Assembly: GCA_944320885.1 (NCBI GenBank)
Contig: CALUJE010000002.1
Span: 169,822-233,821, forward strand
DNA from: an uncultured Phocaeicola sp.
GTDB lineage: Bacteria; Bacteroidota; Bacteroidia; Bacteroidales; Bacteroidaceae
Direction: 5' to 3'
DNA length: 64,000 nt
The first letter of the stretch is position 1. Each line of letters starts with the position of its first letter. Both the position numbers and the translations under genes were made by a program. Positions 1 to 8,875 of the stretch are shown in pieces. The notes below the pieces were generated by a model. It had not been told where the DNA came from, made no database searches, and was given only the letters and a program-made list of their open reading frames with translations.

Positions 1-1266
1 GATAAGCTTTCGTGTGACCTTCTGCCAGGCCGGAGTGTTGTAGAATCCGTCGAGCAAGCGCGACAGCTGGTATGCCGTGCGCAGTTCTTCAATGCTTATT
101 TCATTGGTCTGTAAAACTTCATAAGGCGGAAACGGAGCATATTTGATTCCCCATTCGGAAGCTTTCCGGCGCATTTCCGTGCCGGGAAGGAGCTTGAGTG
201 ATTCAAGCTGGATTTCTCCCGCACCGTAGCGTGCCAGTTCTTTTACATCGTCGAATATCTCCGTAAGATGATAAAGAGGAAGCCCGGCTATGAGGTCGGC
301 ATGAGTTTCCATGTTCGGTAATGAGCACAGATATTGCAGTCCGGCAAGTGCATCGCTTAGTTTGCCGTGTCTGCGGCTGGTCTGAAGCACATTTTCGTGC
401 AGGCTTTGTATGCCGGCTTCAAGGTGAAGGAGTCCGTTCGGTAGATTGTGGAGCATTTCCTTCAGTTCCGGTGTAAGCAAAGCCGGATGAATTTCGAGAT
501 GGAAACGGATATCAGGCCAGAATTCACAGAACACCTGCAGTAATTCTTTTGCTCGCTGACTGTTGTAATTGAAAGTTCGGTCCAGTACGCGTATGTTTTT
601 GATACCGTGAGCATGAATTGTATGGATGCGTTTTCTTATTGTCTCAATGGGGAGCGTGCGTACCGGCTTTTCGCCGCCACTGACACAGAAGGCACATGTA
701 TTGAAACACCCGCGGGTAGTTTCGAGCTGGACGAAAGGTTTGCTCCAGTTAAAGAATTCACTTTCTTCGGGTGCATGCAGTTTCTCAAAATCCATTACAC
801 GGGCTATTCCGTTGTCAATGTATGTACCGTTATTGTTGATGTAGCAGATGCCGGGAATATCGGTCCACTGTTCCGGTGTGTTCCACACATTGCAGAATTG
901 TGGAAACTGCTCTTCACCTTCACCTCTGAGTACGCAGTCAATAAACGGGTTGCTTCGTAGGAAATGTTCGTTGTCGCCGAGAAATTCCGGTCCGCCAAGT
1001 ACAATGTGTGAGTCGGGAAGCAAAGTTTTGGCCCGGCAGAGAATATGCAACAATGCTTCATGGGTGAAAAGCCAGCATGTGGCAGCAATGAGCGAAGGCT
1101 GGTGTTTTATGATTTGTGCCGTGACATAACCAGGATCTTCGTTGATTGTTGCAGATACGGAAGCCCATTGGATATTCTTGTTGTCGAGCATCTGGGCATG
1201 CAGTGCTGGCAATGCCAATGAAGAATGTGCATATGAACTGTTCAGGTCAAGCCAAAGAATTTTCAT
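1..1266 (-). CDS. B12-binding radical SAM protein, DUF4080-type (C-terminus cut by window edge)
   Basis: The first 422 residues are present and the frame is still open at base 1. The N-terminus (MKILWLDLNSSYAHSSLALP) looks like a cobalamin-binding domain of the B12-dependent radical SAM class. It is followed by the [4Fe-4S]/SAM motif CFNTCAFC with cysteines at about residues 187, 191 and 194, preceded by TTRG, and then by radical SAM barrel elements (HLEAGIQSLHENVL, LIAGLP). The family is DUF4080-containing cytoplasmic radical SAM proteins of unknown substrate. The missing part should hold the end of the barrel and the DUF4080 tail. A TATCTTTG -7 box on the minus strand (1306-1313) fits this start. 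Family is clear; function is not. Confidence 0.85.
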   Translation of the reverse strand, partial: MKILWLDLNSSYAHSSLALPALHAQMLDNKNIQWASVSATINEDPGYVTAQIIKHQPSLIAATCWLFTHEALLHILCRAKTLLPDSHIVLGGPEFLGDNEHFLRSNPFIDCVLRGEGEEQFPQFCNVWNTPEQWTDIPGICYINNNGTYIDNGIARVMDFEKLHAPEESEFFNWSKPFVQLETTRGCFNTCAFCVSGGEKPVRTLPIETIRKRIHTIHAHGIKNIRVLDRTFNYNSQRAKELLQVFCEFWPDIRFHLEIHPALLTPELKEMLHNLPNGLLHLEAGIQSLHENVLQTSRRHGKLSDALAGLQYLCSLPNMETHADLIAGLPLYHLTEIFDDVKELARYGAGEIQLESLKLLPGTEMRRKASEWGIKYAPFPPYEVLQTNEISIEELRTAYQLSRLLDGFYNTPAWQKVTRKLI

Positions 1267-1305
1267 TTTCTGTACCGTGTTTTTGTCCGTTATTGGGAAG
1301 TGATG

Positions 1306-1313
1306 CAAAGATA
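1306..1313 (-). promoter_or_regulatory. -7 box of the radical SAM gene
   Basis: TATCTTTG on the minus strand, about 40 bp before the start codon, matches the Bacteroidetes TAnnTTTG element. Confidence 0.55.
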
Positions 1314-1370
1314 CTATGATTATCTATTTTATACAATAGAAGTATTTGGGAGTGACATAGGAGAAAAAAG

Positions 1371-1479
1371 AAAAAATCAAGGATATGATTTTGAAATTTA
1401 TATCCTTGATTTTTTAAATTATAAGTTATGAAGTATTACTTTTATAGCCTTCTTTTTTATTTTTATAACTTATTATTTT
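1371..1479. repeat. Intergenic hairpin repeat, copy 1
   Basis: A perfect 16-bp inverted repeat (1371-1386 with 1400-1415) around a 13-nt loop, flanked by A and T tracts, can act as a bidirectional terminator. Next to it ATAAGTTAT (1421-1429) pairs with ATAACTTAT (1465-1473). Bases 1442-1473 are nearly the reverse complement of bases around 51935-51966, so this belongs to a small dispersed family (see 17606 and 51934). It separates the two minus-strand genes on either side. Confidence 0.6.
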
Positions 1480-1533
1480 ATTATTCTTCCCGTGTATTTA
1501 AGCAGGGAGAAGGATAATTTTATGAACGGGTCT

Positions 1534-2589
1534 TTATTTCTGCCATTTTTTCTTTTTAAGGTAAATATATGCACACAGGCCTGTGATTATCATTATGCTC
1601 CATGCAAACAGATAACCGTATCGCCAGTCCAGTTCCGGCATCCATTTGAAGTTCATTCCCCATACGCCAACAAGAAATGTCAGTGGAATGAAAATGGTAG
1701 ATACGATGGTGAGACGGGTCATAATATCGTTCATCCGCAAATCATTGTTCGAGATGTAGAGTTCCATTAAGGATGAGAGCGTCTCACGGCAGTTTTCTAT
1801 TGTTTGTACAGCATACAGCAAATGGTCGTTTACGTCACTGAAAAAAGCACGGTTCCCGGAATGAAAGAGTGTGGACTCAGAACGTAATATTCTGGAATAT
1901 TGCTCTTTTAGCGGGAATACGGTTTGTTTCATCTGTAAATATTGCTTGCGTAACATTTGTATCTGGACGCCGATATCACGGTCATTCTTGTTTTCAAACA
2001 GTGCAGATTCCAAATCTTCAAGCGCATCGTCTATATGTGAAACAACAGAGATATAGTTCATTACCAGACTGTTGAACAAAACACTGAAAAGGAAGTCGGA
2101 ATCTCTTTCGCGAATTCTGAGTATATTGTTACGTATGGCTGATACAGCCTCGTCAAAAAACGGGCAGTCTTCTTCCATGAAGGTTAGTACGTAGTTGTTT
2201 CCCTGCATGATGCATACATGACTCTGATGGATTTCTTCATCATTCGGGGTGTCAGATTCGCAAGATATTTCCGATATTTTACTTATTAATACATTGTATG
2301 TTTCGCGTTCTTCAATCTTGCTCGGATGATTTACGTTCAGAATATCCTGTATGGTGAGGAAATTGATTTGAAAATAAGCGCATACTTCACGGATGGTTTC
2401 TGTGTTTCGCAGGCCATGTACCTGAATCCAGTTGATGCATCCGGGAATGATTTTTGAAGACACCTCCTTGAAATTGTTTCCGGAGAATTCAATAAATTCT
2501 TTTTCTCCGTAACTGCACAGGTGAAAATGGGTAGGTGTATCACTGTCTCCTGTGTAAACCAGCTTTTCACTTAAAAGATTGTTTTTCAT
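1534..2589 (-). CDS. corA: CorA-family magnesium/divalent cation transporter
   Basis: 351 residues. CorA proteins are homopentameric inner-membrane channels for Mg2+ (some Co2+, Ni2+ or Zn2+). The C-terminus has the two expected membrane segments, the first ending in the signature GMN (about residues 311-313, in VWGMNF), the second followed by a basic tail (LKKKKWQK). The N-terminal half is the cytoplasmic alpha/beta domain with long helices. An upstream in-frame TTG would add five residues, but the ATG at 2589 is preferred. Last gene of a minus-strand run, 30 bp behind the TRIC-like gene. GMN is followed by FKWMPEL, as in the Bacteroidetes branch. Ion preference cannot be read from the sequence. 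Confidence 0.93.
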   Translation of the reverse strand: MKNNLLSEKLVYTGDSDTPTHFHLCSYGEKEFIEFSGNNFKEVSSKIIPGCINWIQVHGLRNTETIREVCAYFQINFLTIQDILNVNHPSKIEERETYNVLISKISEISCESDTPNDEEIHQSHVCIMQGNNYVLTFMEEDCPFFDEAVSAIRNNILRIRERDSDFLFSVLFNSLVMNYISVVSHIDDALEDLESALFENKNDRDIGVQIQMLRKQYLQMKQTVFPLKEQYSRILRSESTLFHSGNRAFFSDVNDHLLYAVQTIENCRETLSSLMELYISNNDLRMNDIMTRLTIVSTIFIPLTFLVGVWGMNFKWMPELDWRYGYLFAWSIMIITGLCAYIYLKKKKWQK

Positions 2590-2619
2590 ACAATGACTAA
2601 TCAAAAAAAGTTCTTTTTA

Positions 2620-3270
2620 TTATTGTTGCATGGTAGTGCTGTCTCCTTTCAGAACAGGCAAGTCCCAATGATATTTTACGGCCAGGATTCGGGCCAGGAA
2701 TACACTGATACCACTGATTATTTCAGTTACTATGATGTCAAAGTTCAGATAAGAACAAAGACCGTATACCAGTCCGCCGATTACGCAGGCCATTGCATAG
2801 ATTTCTTTACGGAAGATAAGAGGAACTTCGTTGATGAATACATCACGGATTACACCTCCGGCTGCACCTGTAATTGTTCCCATAATGATTGCCACCCATA
2901 AAGGAAAGTCCAGATGAAGAGTTTTTTCAACTCCAACTACTGTAAACAGAGCCAGACCGATGGTATCGAATATGAAAAATGTATTTTGCTGACTGATGAG
3001 GAACTTTCCGAATAGAATAACGCCTAGCAGTGCCAATGCAGAACATATGAGATATACGGAATTGGTCATCCAGAATGGAGTCAGATTCAGCATTAAATCA
3101 CGGATTGTTCCTCCGCCGATGGCTGTCGCCACTCCAACTACGTATGCACCAAACCAATCAAATCTCTTGGCGGAAGCAAGGCGGATACCACTGATGGCAA
3201 AGGCAAAAGTTCCTATAAATTCCAATACTTGTACAAAGGTTGGTACGCTTATTACAAAATCTTGATTCAT
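2620..3270 (-). CDS. TRIC/UPF0126 (YicG-like) membrane protein
   Basis: 216 residues of mostly membrane sequence, about seven segments. It consists of two related halves, each with a glycine-rich motif followed by an R-D pair (GGGTIRDLM and GGVIRDVF), the hallmark of the glycine-transporter/TRIC family. Bacterial members are trimeric cation channels by homology to structurally studied prokaryotic TRIC proteins; YicG-like members remain poorly defined. The start is 6 bp after the stop of the dehydrogenase gene, so the two are almost surely co-transcribed. It sits beside CorA, which suggests an ion-homeostasis role, but that is inference. Confidence 0.88.
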   Translation of the reverse strand: MNQDFVISVPTFVQVLEFIGTFAFAISGIRLASAKRFDWFGAYVVGVATAIGGGTIRDLMLNLTPFWMTNSVYLICSALALLGVILFGKFLISQQNTFFIFDTIGLALFTVVGVEKTLHLDFPLWVAIIMGTITGAAGGVIRDVFINEVPLIFRKEIYAMACVIGGLVYGLCSYLNFDIIVTEIISGISVFLARILAVKYHWDLPVLKGDSTTMQQ

Positions 3271-3276
3271 GATAAA

Positions 3277-4230
3277 TTAATTTACTTTATTTAAATAGTT
3301 ACCGTTTAAGAATGCTTTCAGGTTGTTTTCAGCCTGTTTCATCAGCCGCTTGCGTGCTTCCAGTGTTGCCCAGGCTATATGGGGAGTAATAAAACAGTTG
3401 CGTGCGTGTAATAACGGATTGTCATTGGTTGGAGGTTCTGTTGAAAGTACATCCACTCCGGCCGCGTAAAGAACATTGTTGTTCAAAGCTTCGGCAAGGT
3501 CGGCTTCATTTATCAGTTGTCCGCGTGCGGTATTGATTAAGATAGCAGTCGGTTTCATCAGGTTCAGCAGTTTTTTGTTGATGAATCCTTGAGTATCGGG
3601 TGTTAACGGGCAGTGAAGAGTGACGATGTCACATTCTTTAAACAAAACTTCCAGATTGGCTTTGATTGTGCCTGAGGGGAGACTTGAGATATCGCCCGAT
3701 GTATATGCGTAAACAATCATGCCAAAAGCTTTTGCTATTCGTCCTACAGCTTTTCCGGTATTTCCCATTCCGACAATTCCAATTTTTTTTCCTGCCAGTT
3801 CCATTAAGGGAGTATCCCAGTAGCAGAAATTTCCTTCTTTTTGCCATTTTCCCTCTTGATTTTCTTGTGTATAGTGGTCTATGCGATGCAGTATGTTTAA
3901 TATATGCGCAAATGTCATCTGGGCCACAGAGTCTGTTCCATATGCAGGTATATTGGTCACTGTGATATTGCAGTCGGCAGCCGCAGCAATATCTACAACA
4001 TTATATCCTGTTGCCAGAACACCTATATATTTCAATCTGGGCAGATTTCTTATCATATCACCCGAAATAACCGTTTTGTTTGTAATCAATACGTCTGCAT
4101 CCTTTGCGCGTTGCAGAACTTCGGAAGCATCGGTGTAATCATATATTACACAATCCCCCAATTCTTTGAATCCATCCCATGACAAATCACCGGGATTCAG
4201 ACAATAGCCGTCTAAAATAACAATTTTCAT
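3277..4230 (-). CDS. D-2-hydroxyacid dehydrogenase (NAD-dependent)
   Basis: 317 residues, the usual length for the family. The substrate-binding domain is split around a Rossmann domain with the NAD motif GIVGMGNTGKAVGRIA near residue 150. Catalytic elements seen: NTARGQLINEADL (arginine), VDVLSTEPP (glutamate) and PHIAWATLEAR (histidine). Closest in appearance to glycerate/hydroxypyruvate reductases (HprA-like). The family reduces 2-keto acids to D-2-hydroxyacids or the reverse; the substrate is not decidable here. It lies 20 bp downstream of rarA and 6 bp upstream of the TRIC-like gene. Confidence 0.92.
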   Translation of the reverse strand: MKIVILDGYCLNPGDLSWDGFKELGDCVIYDYTDASEVLQRAKDADVLITNKTVISGDMIRNLPRLKYIGVLATGYNVVDIAAAADCNITVTNIPAYGTDSVAQMTFAHILNILHRIDHYTQENQEGKWQKEGNFCYWDTPLMELAGKKIGIVGMGNTGKAVGRIAKAFGMIVYAYTSGDISSLPSGTIKANLEVLFKECDIVTLHCPLTPDTQGFINKKLLNLMKPTAILINTARGQLINEADLAEALNNNVLYAAGVDVLSTEPPTNDNPLLHARNCFITPHIAWATLEARKRLMKQAENNLKAFLNGNYLNKVN

Positions 4231-4250
4231 ATTTGTATTTGCTCTTAAAT

Positions 4251-5534
4251 TTATTTATTGTTGTTTTTGTATTTGTCTCCCCATAGCATATCCATGCGTT
4301 CTTTTAGTTTTGATTCGGCACTGTTGTTTTGTGGTTCCCATATGCGTGTGTGTTGTATTTCGTCAGGCAGGAACTGTTGCTTGACGAAATGTCCTTCATA
4401 ATTATGGGCGTATTTATAATCTTTTCCGTATCCTAACTGTGCCATTAGTTTGGTTGGGGCATTGCGCAGGTGTAGCGGAACAGGTAAGTTCCCGGTGTTA
4501 TGAACCAACTCTATGGCTTTGTTGATGCCTTCATAAGCCGAGTTGCTTTTCGGACTTGTTGCCAGATATACAGTAACCTCCGCTAAAGGTATGCGTCCTT
4601 CAGGCCATCCTATTTTCATTACGGCTTCAAAAGCTGCGTTTGCAAGAAGAAGTGCGTTGGGATTGGCCAGTCCTATATCTTCAGCGGCAGATATGAGTAA
4701 TCTGCGTGCGATAAAGGCCGGGTCTTCTCCTCCTTCAATCAGGCGTGCAAGCCAGTATAAGGCTCCATCAGGGTCGCTTCCTCTGATAGACTTTATGTAG
4801 GCTGAAATGATGTCGTAGTGCATTTCGCCGTCTTTGTCATATGCCAAAGGATTTTGTTGCAGACGCTCTACAACCTTTTCGTCTGTAATGACAACAGTTT
4901 TGTCTGTGTCTGCTTCTACTACCAGTTCCAGAATATTAAGAAGTTTGCGTGCATCGCCTCCAGAATAGCGCAATATGGCATCAGTTTCTTTCAGCTCAAT
5001 GGAACGTTTGGATAATTCTATGTCTTGTGTTATGGCACGATGCAGTAATTCTAAAAGGTCGTCTTTCTCAAGAGACTTCAAGACATATAGCTGACATCGT
5101 GAAAGTAATGGTCTGATAACTTCAAAAGATGGATTCTCTGTTGTCGCTCCAATCAGAGTGATGACTCCCGTTTCAACAGCTCCCAATAAAGAATCCTGCT
5201 GGGATTTGCTGAATCGGTGAATTTCGTCAATGAACAAAATCGGGCTGGCTTGTGAAAAAAAACGTCCGTTTTTTGCCTTGTCGATGACTTCGCGCACGTC
5301 TTTTACTCCTGAAGTGACAGCACTCAGGGTATAGAATGGGGTTTCCAACTTGTTGGCTATAATCTGAGCCAGCGTCGTTTTTCCCACGCCGGGAGGTCCC
5401 CATAATATGAAAGAAGATATACGTCCGGAGTCTATCATCCTGCGTAAGACAGCTCCCGGTCCTACCAGATGTTTCTGGCCTATGTATTCATCAAGATTTT
5501 TAGGACGTAATCTTTCTGCTAATGGTTGTATCAT
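4251..5534 (-). CDS. rarA: Replication-associated recombination protein RarA (MgsA)
   Basis: 427 residues. RarA is a clamp-loader-like AAA+ ATPase that acts at stalled replication forks. Walker A GPPGVGKT is at residues 46-53 and Walker [12 protein letters not shown] at about 99-109, followed by SRC (sensor/arginine finger region). The C-terminal half has the family-specific helical and tetramerisation domain ([40 protein letters not shown]). Position is between DUF5686 (22 bp upstream) and the dehydrogenase (20 bp downstream), with no functional link apparent, which is typical of housekeeping runs in this phylum. Confidence 0.95.
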   Translation of the reverse strand: MIQPLAERLRPKNLDEYIGQKHLVGPGAVLRRMIDSGRISSFILWGPPGVGKTTLAQIIANKLETPFYTLSAVTSGVKDVREVIDKAKNGRFFSQASPILFIDEIHRFSKSQQDSLLGAVETGVITLIGATTENPSFEVIRPLLSRCQLYVLKSLEKDDLLELLHRAITQDIELSKRSIELKETDAILRYSGGDARKLLNILELVVEADTDKTVVITDEKVVERLQQNPLAYDKDGEMHYDIISAYIKSIRGSDPDGALYWLARLIEGGEDPAFIARRLLISAAEDIGLANPNALLLANAAFEAVMKIGWPEGRIPLAEVTVYLATSPKSNSAYEGINKAIELVHNTGNLPVPLHLRNAPTKLMAQLGYGKDYKYAHNYEGHFVKQQFLPDEIQHTRIWEPQNNSAESKLKERMDMLWGDKYKNNNK

Positions 5535-5556
5535 AATACGTGTTTTTTATATCTCA

Positions 5557-8127
5557 TTAAAAAGTCAACTTCAGAGCAATTCTTATTCCGTGTTTGTTTA
5601 CGTTGGGGTGGTCCAGATAATTTAGACGGCGTACATAATCTATTTGCAACAGTCTGAATATGTTATGTACTCCTACCATCAGTTCCATATAAGGTTTGTC
5701 TTTTTCCATTATAAAGCTTGACGGTTCGCCGTCGCGTGTCGGGAACAGATAAAGTTCACCATCCTGATGCAGGTAAGGATTATTCTTGTCTGTAAGCTGG
5801 CCATAAAAAGTTTTGAATCCGAAATGTTCTCTCCATTTAAGCCTTCGCAAAAACGGAATTCTGTTGAGAAGCTTTCCGTTCATGTCATAGTCTATGTCAA
5901 GCGAAACATATCGGTCATTCATGAATTCCATATTTGTCAGCATGTTAAAGCTTCCCCGCTGAAGGAAATATGAACTGTTTGCGGGTGGCATTAACAGGAG
6001 AGGGAAGGGGACTTTGTTCCATTGTGCACCGGCTTTTAACGTGATATCCATTCGGCCCCATGATGAAAGCCACAAACGTTTGAAAACCGAAGCTTCGGTC
6101 AGGTTGTAATTGTAGTCTCCTCCCAGGAATCCTTTTATACCTATTGTATGTCCTAACGTGAAGACTGGTGCATTCCTGTTTACAGGACGTCGTGACTGCT
6201 TGGTATTGATATATGTTTCATGCGGGGCATAACGCAAAGTCAGTGCCGCTTCTGTGGTATTCAGCTTGTTTATGAATGTCGGAATCTCATTGCCGTCATT
6301 TTTGATATATTGCAGTTTTCCCGTTGGTTCTTCCTGATTCCTCCGGAGTTCAAGCTTGGTTGAAAATCCGCTGAATGATTCGTATTCGTATTTCAATGTC
6401 AGTTTCTTGAAATACATCATCTGGTCTATTTTCGTTGTCTTGAAAGAGCCGAAAAGATTATCCTTATCCATAGTCAGAAATTTATCAAGCGGTGACATTA
6501 CATCCGATTGGTAAGTAAGTGCTATGGAATGACGGGGAAACTCAAAGGGCATATAAGCCTTTTTTTCAAAAGAATATTCCAATTCACCCATGTATTTGGA
6601 TTTCTGATCTTTGAAACCATAGGCATAGTATCCTTTGAAAAACAAATGAGGGTTAAGATTGGCTGTAGTGGCTCCTCCAACACGTAATCTTATACCATCT
6701 ATATAATTGGATGATATGAGTGTACTTAACGGACCGACGTCAATCTTGCTTGGAGTTTCCTTTGATCCTGTTTCTATATAATTTTCAGCAAATAAACGTA
6801 ATATCCAGATTACGTATTTGGCACCGGCAGTTTTTTCTATGCTTTCAACAAAATTATCCATATTGGCTTCTTTTGAAGTCAAAGGTACAGAACGGGCTTT
6901 ATCCCAGAAATTATCTTTTCGCATATAAGCATCGGCACGCATTTCTTCTTTTCTAGCATTGCCGAAATCTGAATCGGGTATAGGTGCAAAAGAGAAATCC
7001 GAATAGCGGGTTATTCTGCGCACGACAGCTCCTTGTAAAGACTTTACAGGATAAATATCAGTCGACATGTCATCAATGATTAATCCCCATTCTCCGTTTG
7101 GCAGTTTTTGATAATCCTGTGTTAATGAGAAATTCTCTACAAAGTTGACTCCTGTATGTTTGGGGAGATTCATTATGCAACGTCGTACAGTATATGAAGA
7201 GTCGGCCAATACATAAAGATGTCCCGTAAAACCGAAATCTTGTGAGTTTTGTGGTACAAATGTAAGGTGAAAGCATTTCTCTTTTTCAACATAGGTGGTA
7301 TCCATGATATAATACCGGTAAAAGGATATGGCCCCATCTGCAATGGGGCTCACAAATTTTTTTCGCAATAAATAAATACTGTTGTCATAGATATCTACTT
7401 CGGAGAAGACGTCTTGCAGAACCTCATCGACCATGTCTCCCAAATGAAACAGATTGTCTATTCCGGTAGAACGTATACCGTTTACTATTGTTTTTTCTTT
7501 TTCCGGTTCTTTTCGATATAGTACCTCTGAAGATATTTCTTTCACGGAAAGCGGTAAAATAAGTTTGTCTCCTGTTTCGTTCACTTCCAGTTGATTTATC
7601 AGGAAAGGCATTTTTTTCAGAATCCCTTTATCCAGTGACAGAGGATTTATATCATCCAATGCAATGGTTAGTTTCTCGTATTTATCATAACGGTAAAAAT
7701 CATTATCCTTTAAATGATTCTTCTTTTTGGCAGCGATGACTTTTCTCATCATGATTACGGCCGGATTATCTTTTTTACGGTAGCGTTCCTTTTTGGGGCG
7801 AACTACCATTTCGTCCAGCAAGATATTGTCTGGTACCAGTTGGATATCCAGTTTTTTTGTCTTTCCGGGTATCAGTTTTATAGTTTTGGTCTTATAGCCA
7901 ACGGCAGAAAAAGTCAATGATTCATATTCTGGTTTGATATTGATTTTATAATAGCCGCTGTTATCTGTTATGGCGATACCTTCTTTATTATGTGATATTG
8001 ATATGTATGGGAGAGTCTCATTAGTCAGGGAATCAGTCACAACTCCATAAACTTGTGCTGAAGCCTGACTTGCTATGATATATAACAAGCCCAATAACCA
8101 ATATTTATAAACGTATTCTTTTAACAT
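5557..8127 (-). CDS. DUF5686 family outer-membrane protein with carboxypeptidase-regulatory-like domain
   Basis: 856 residues with a cleavable signal peptide (YWLLGLLYIIASQASAQ). Residues about 25-105 form a CarboxypepD_reg-like beta-sandwich (VYGVVTDSLTNETLPYISI), the module that also begins SusC-like proteins. The rest is DUF5686, ending in alternating beta-strands and a terminal aromatic (IALKLTF) as in outer-membrane barrels. No TonB plug is seen, so it is not a SusC. Function is unknown; location in the outer membrane is inferred. First gene of the minus-strand run down to corA. A TAAATTTG -7 box lies at 8150-8157. Confidence 0.85.
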   Translation of the reverse strand: MLKEYVYKYWLLGLLYIIASQASAQVYGVVTDSLTNETLPYISISHNKEGIAITDNSGYYKINIKPEYESLTFSAVGYKTKTIKLIPGKTKKLDIQLVPDNILLDEMVVRPKKERYRKKDNPAVIMMRKVIAAKKKNHLKDNDFYRYDKYEKLTIALDDINPLSLDKGILKKMPFLINQLEVNETGDKLILPLSVKEISSEVLYRKEPEKEKTIVNGIRSTGIDNLFHLGDMVDEVLQDVFSEVDIYDNSIYLLRKKFVSPIADGAISFYRYYIMDTTYVEKEKCFHLTFVPQNSQDFGFTGHLYVLADSSYTVRRCIMNLPKHTGVNFVENFSLTQDYQKLPNGEWGLIIDDMSTDIYPVKSLQGAVVRRITRYSDFSFAPIPDSDFGNARKEEMRADAYMRKDNFWDKARSVPLTSKEANMDNFVESIEKTAGAKYVIWILRLFAENYIETGSKETPSKIDVGPLSTLISSNYIDGIRLRVGGATTANLNPHLFFKGYYAYGFKDQKSKYMGELEYSFEKKAYMPFEFPRHSIALTYQSDVMSPLDKFLTMDKDNLFGSFKTTKIDQMMYFKKLTLKYEYESFSGFSTKLELRRNQEEPTGKLQYIKNDGNEIPTFINKLNTTEAALTLRYAPHETYINTKQSRRPVNRNAPVFTLGHTIGIKGFLGGDYNYNLTEASVFKRLWLSSWGRMDITLKAGAQWNKVPFPLLLMPPANSSYFLQRGSFNMLTNMEFMNDRYVSLDIDYDMNGKLLNRIPFLRRLKWREHFGFKTFYGQLTDKNNPYLHQDGELYLFPTRDGEPSSFIMEKDKPYMELMVGVHNIFRLLQIDYVRRLNYLDHPNVNKHGIRIALKLTF

Positions 8128-8149
8128 CTAAAGTATTACTATTAGCTTA

Positions 8150-8157
8150 CAAATTTA
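8150..8157 (-). promoter_or_regulatory. -7 box before the DUF5686-to-corA run
   Basis: TAAATTTG on the minus strand, about 20 bp before the start codon at 8127, a perfect match to TAnnTTTG. The -33 element is not obvious. Confidence 0.5.
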
Positions 8158-8396
8158 GTTTTAAGGTGTGGTTTGATATTAATAATTCAAAACATATTAA
8201 ATATAAATAACAGTATAAAAGAAAAAATGGGTTTTATTCAGTTTGAAACATATTCATGTGTTGGGAAATTCCAAATCTTTGACGCTATTCTATATTGTTA
8301 AAATAACAATCATTTATAAAAATCTATATACAAATATTTAATATGTGAATTTTACTTTTATAAGTGCGCTTTTAGAGATGTCTGTTTGTGTAATAG

Positions 8397-8486
8397 AAAA
8401 AAACGGAGCCTTTTCTCAAAGACTCCGTTTCTAAGTTTTCAATAGGTATTAGTTTTTTTTAAGGTAAAAAGATTGTTTTCAGGATA
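8397..8486 (-). ncRNA. Small RNA candidate B (about 90 nt)
   Basis: A complete transcription unit without an ORF on the minus strand. Promoter: TTTG (complement of 8521-8524), exactly 20 bp, then CATCTTTG (8493-8500). Terminator: 8-bp stem AAACGGAG/CTCCGTTT (8401-8408 with 8423-8430), followed on this strand by seven Ts. The estimated start is near 8486. The body, 8475-8435, is largely complementary to the duplicated plus-strand RNAs at 37909-37971 and 38194-38256. I have the impression that similar sequences recur in Bacteroides genomes but cannot name an Rfam family. Confidence 0.6.
8401..8430 (-). terminator. Intrinsic terminator of small RNA candidate B
   Basis: 8-bp perfect outer stem, with a further CTTT/AAAG inner pairing. 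The T-run (seven Ts) exists only on the minus strand, which sets the direction. Confidence 0.65.
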
Positions 8487-8492
8487 ACGTTG

Positions 8493-8524
8493 CAAAGATG
8501 CAACCTTATTTGTAATTATGCAAA
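8493..8524 (-). promoter_or_regulatory. Promoter of small RNA candidate B
   Basis: TTTG, a 20-bp spacer and CATCTTTG on the minus strand: the same architecture as the two promoters at 37.9 and 38.2 kb. Confidence 0.65.
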
Positions 8525-8840
8525 TATATTTTCATGTTAGAAAACATATTTGGCACTAATAAGTGTGTTTAAGGCACTTATTTTTCATAATAGTTCAATG
8601 TGTTACTAATATTTTTTAAAATGCGGGTTTATAAGAATAAATAAATCGCATTTTGTAAATAAAAAAAGCTTACTAGCGGATGACACTTGCTAGGATATAT
8701 ATACATTTGTAAAAATAGACATATTTATTGAATAGCTTTATTTTTTTTATTGTTTGCGATTGTTGCAAAGAAAACAAATACTATTCTGTTAATTTTATAA
8801 TTTGTAGGTTATTTATCAATTCTATACCAAAAAGAATCAT

Positions 8841-8848
8841 TAAATTTG
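8841..8848 (+). promoter_or_regulatory. -7 box of glnS
   Basis: TAAATTTG 28 bp upstream of the glnS ATG; perfect TAnnTTTG match. Confidence 0.6.
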
Positions 8849-8875
8849 CGCCATTATGAATAAAAAATAAGCAAT

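Larger units (their letters stand above)
8128..8875. other. 748-bp non-coding spacer
   Basis: AT-rich gap between divergent genes. It contains the DUF5686 promoter, the minus-strand small RNA unit (8397-8524) and the glnS promoter (8841-8848). Bases 8525-8830 have no credible ORF or hairpin with a T-run; I see nothing definable there. Confidence 0.6.
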
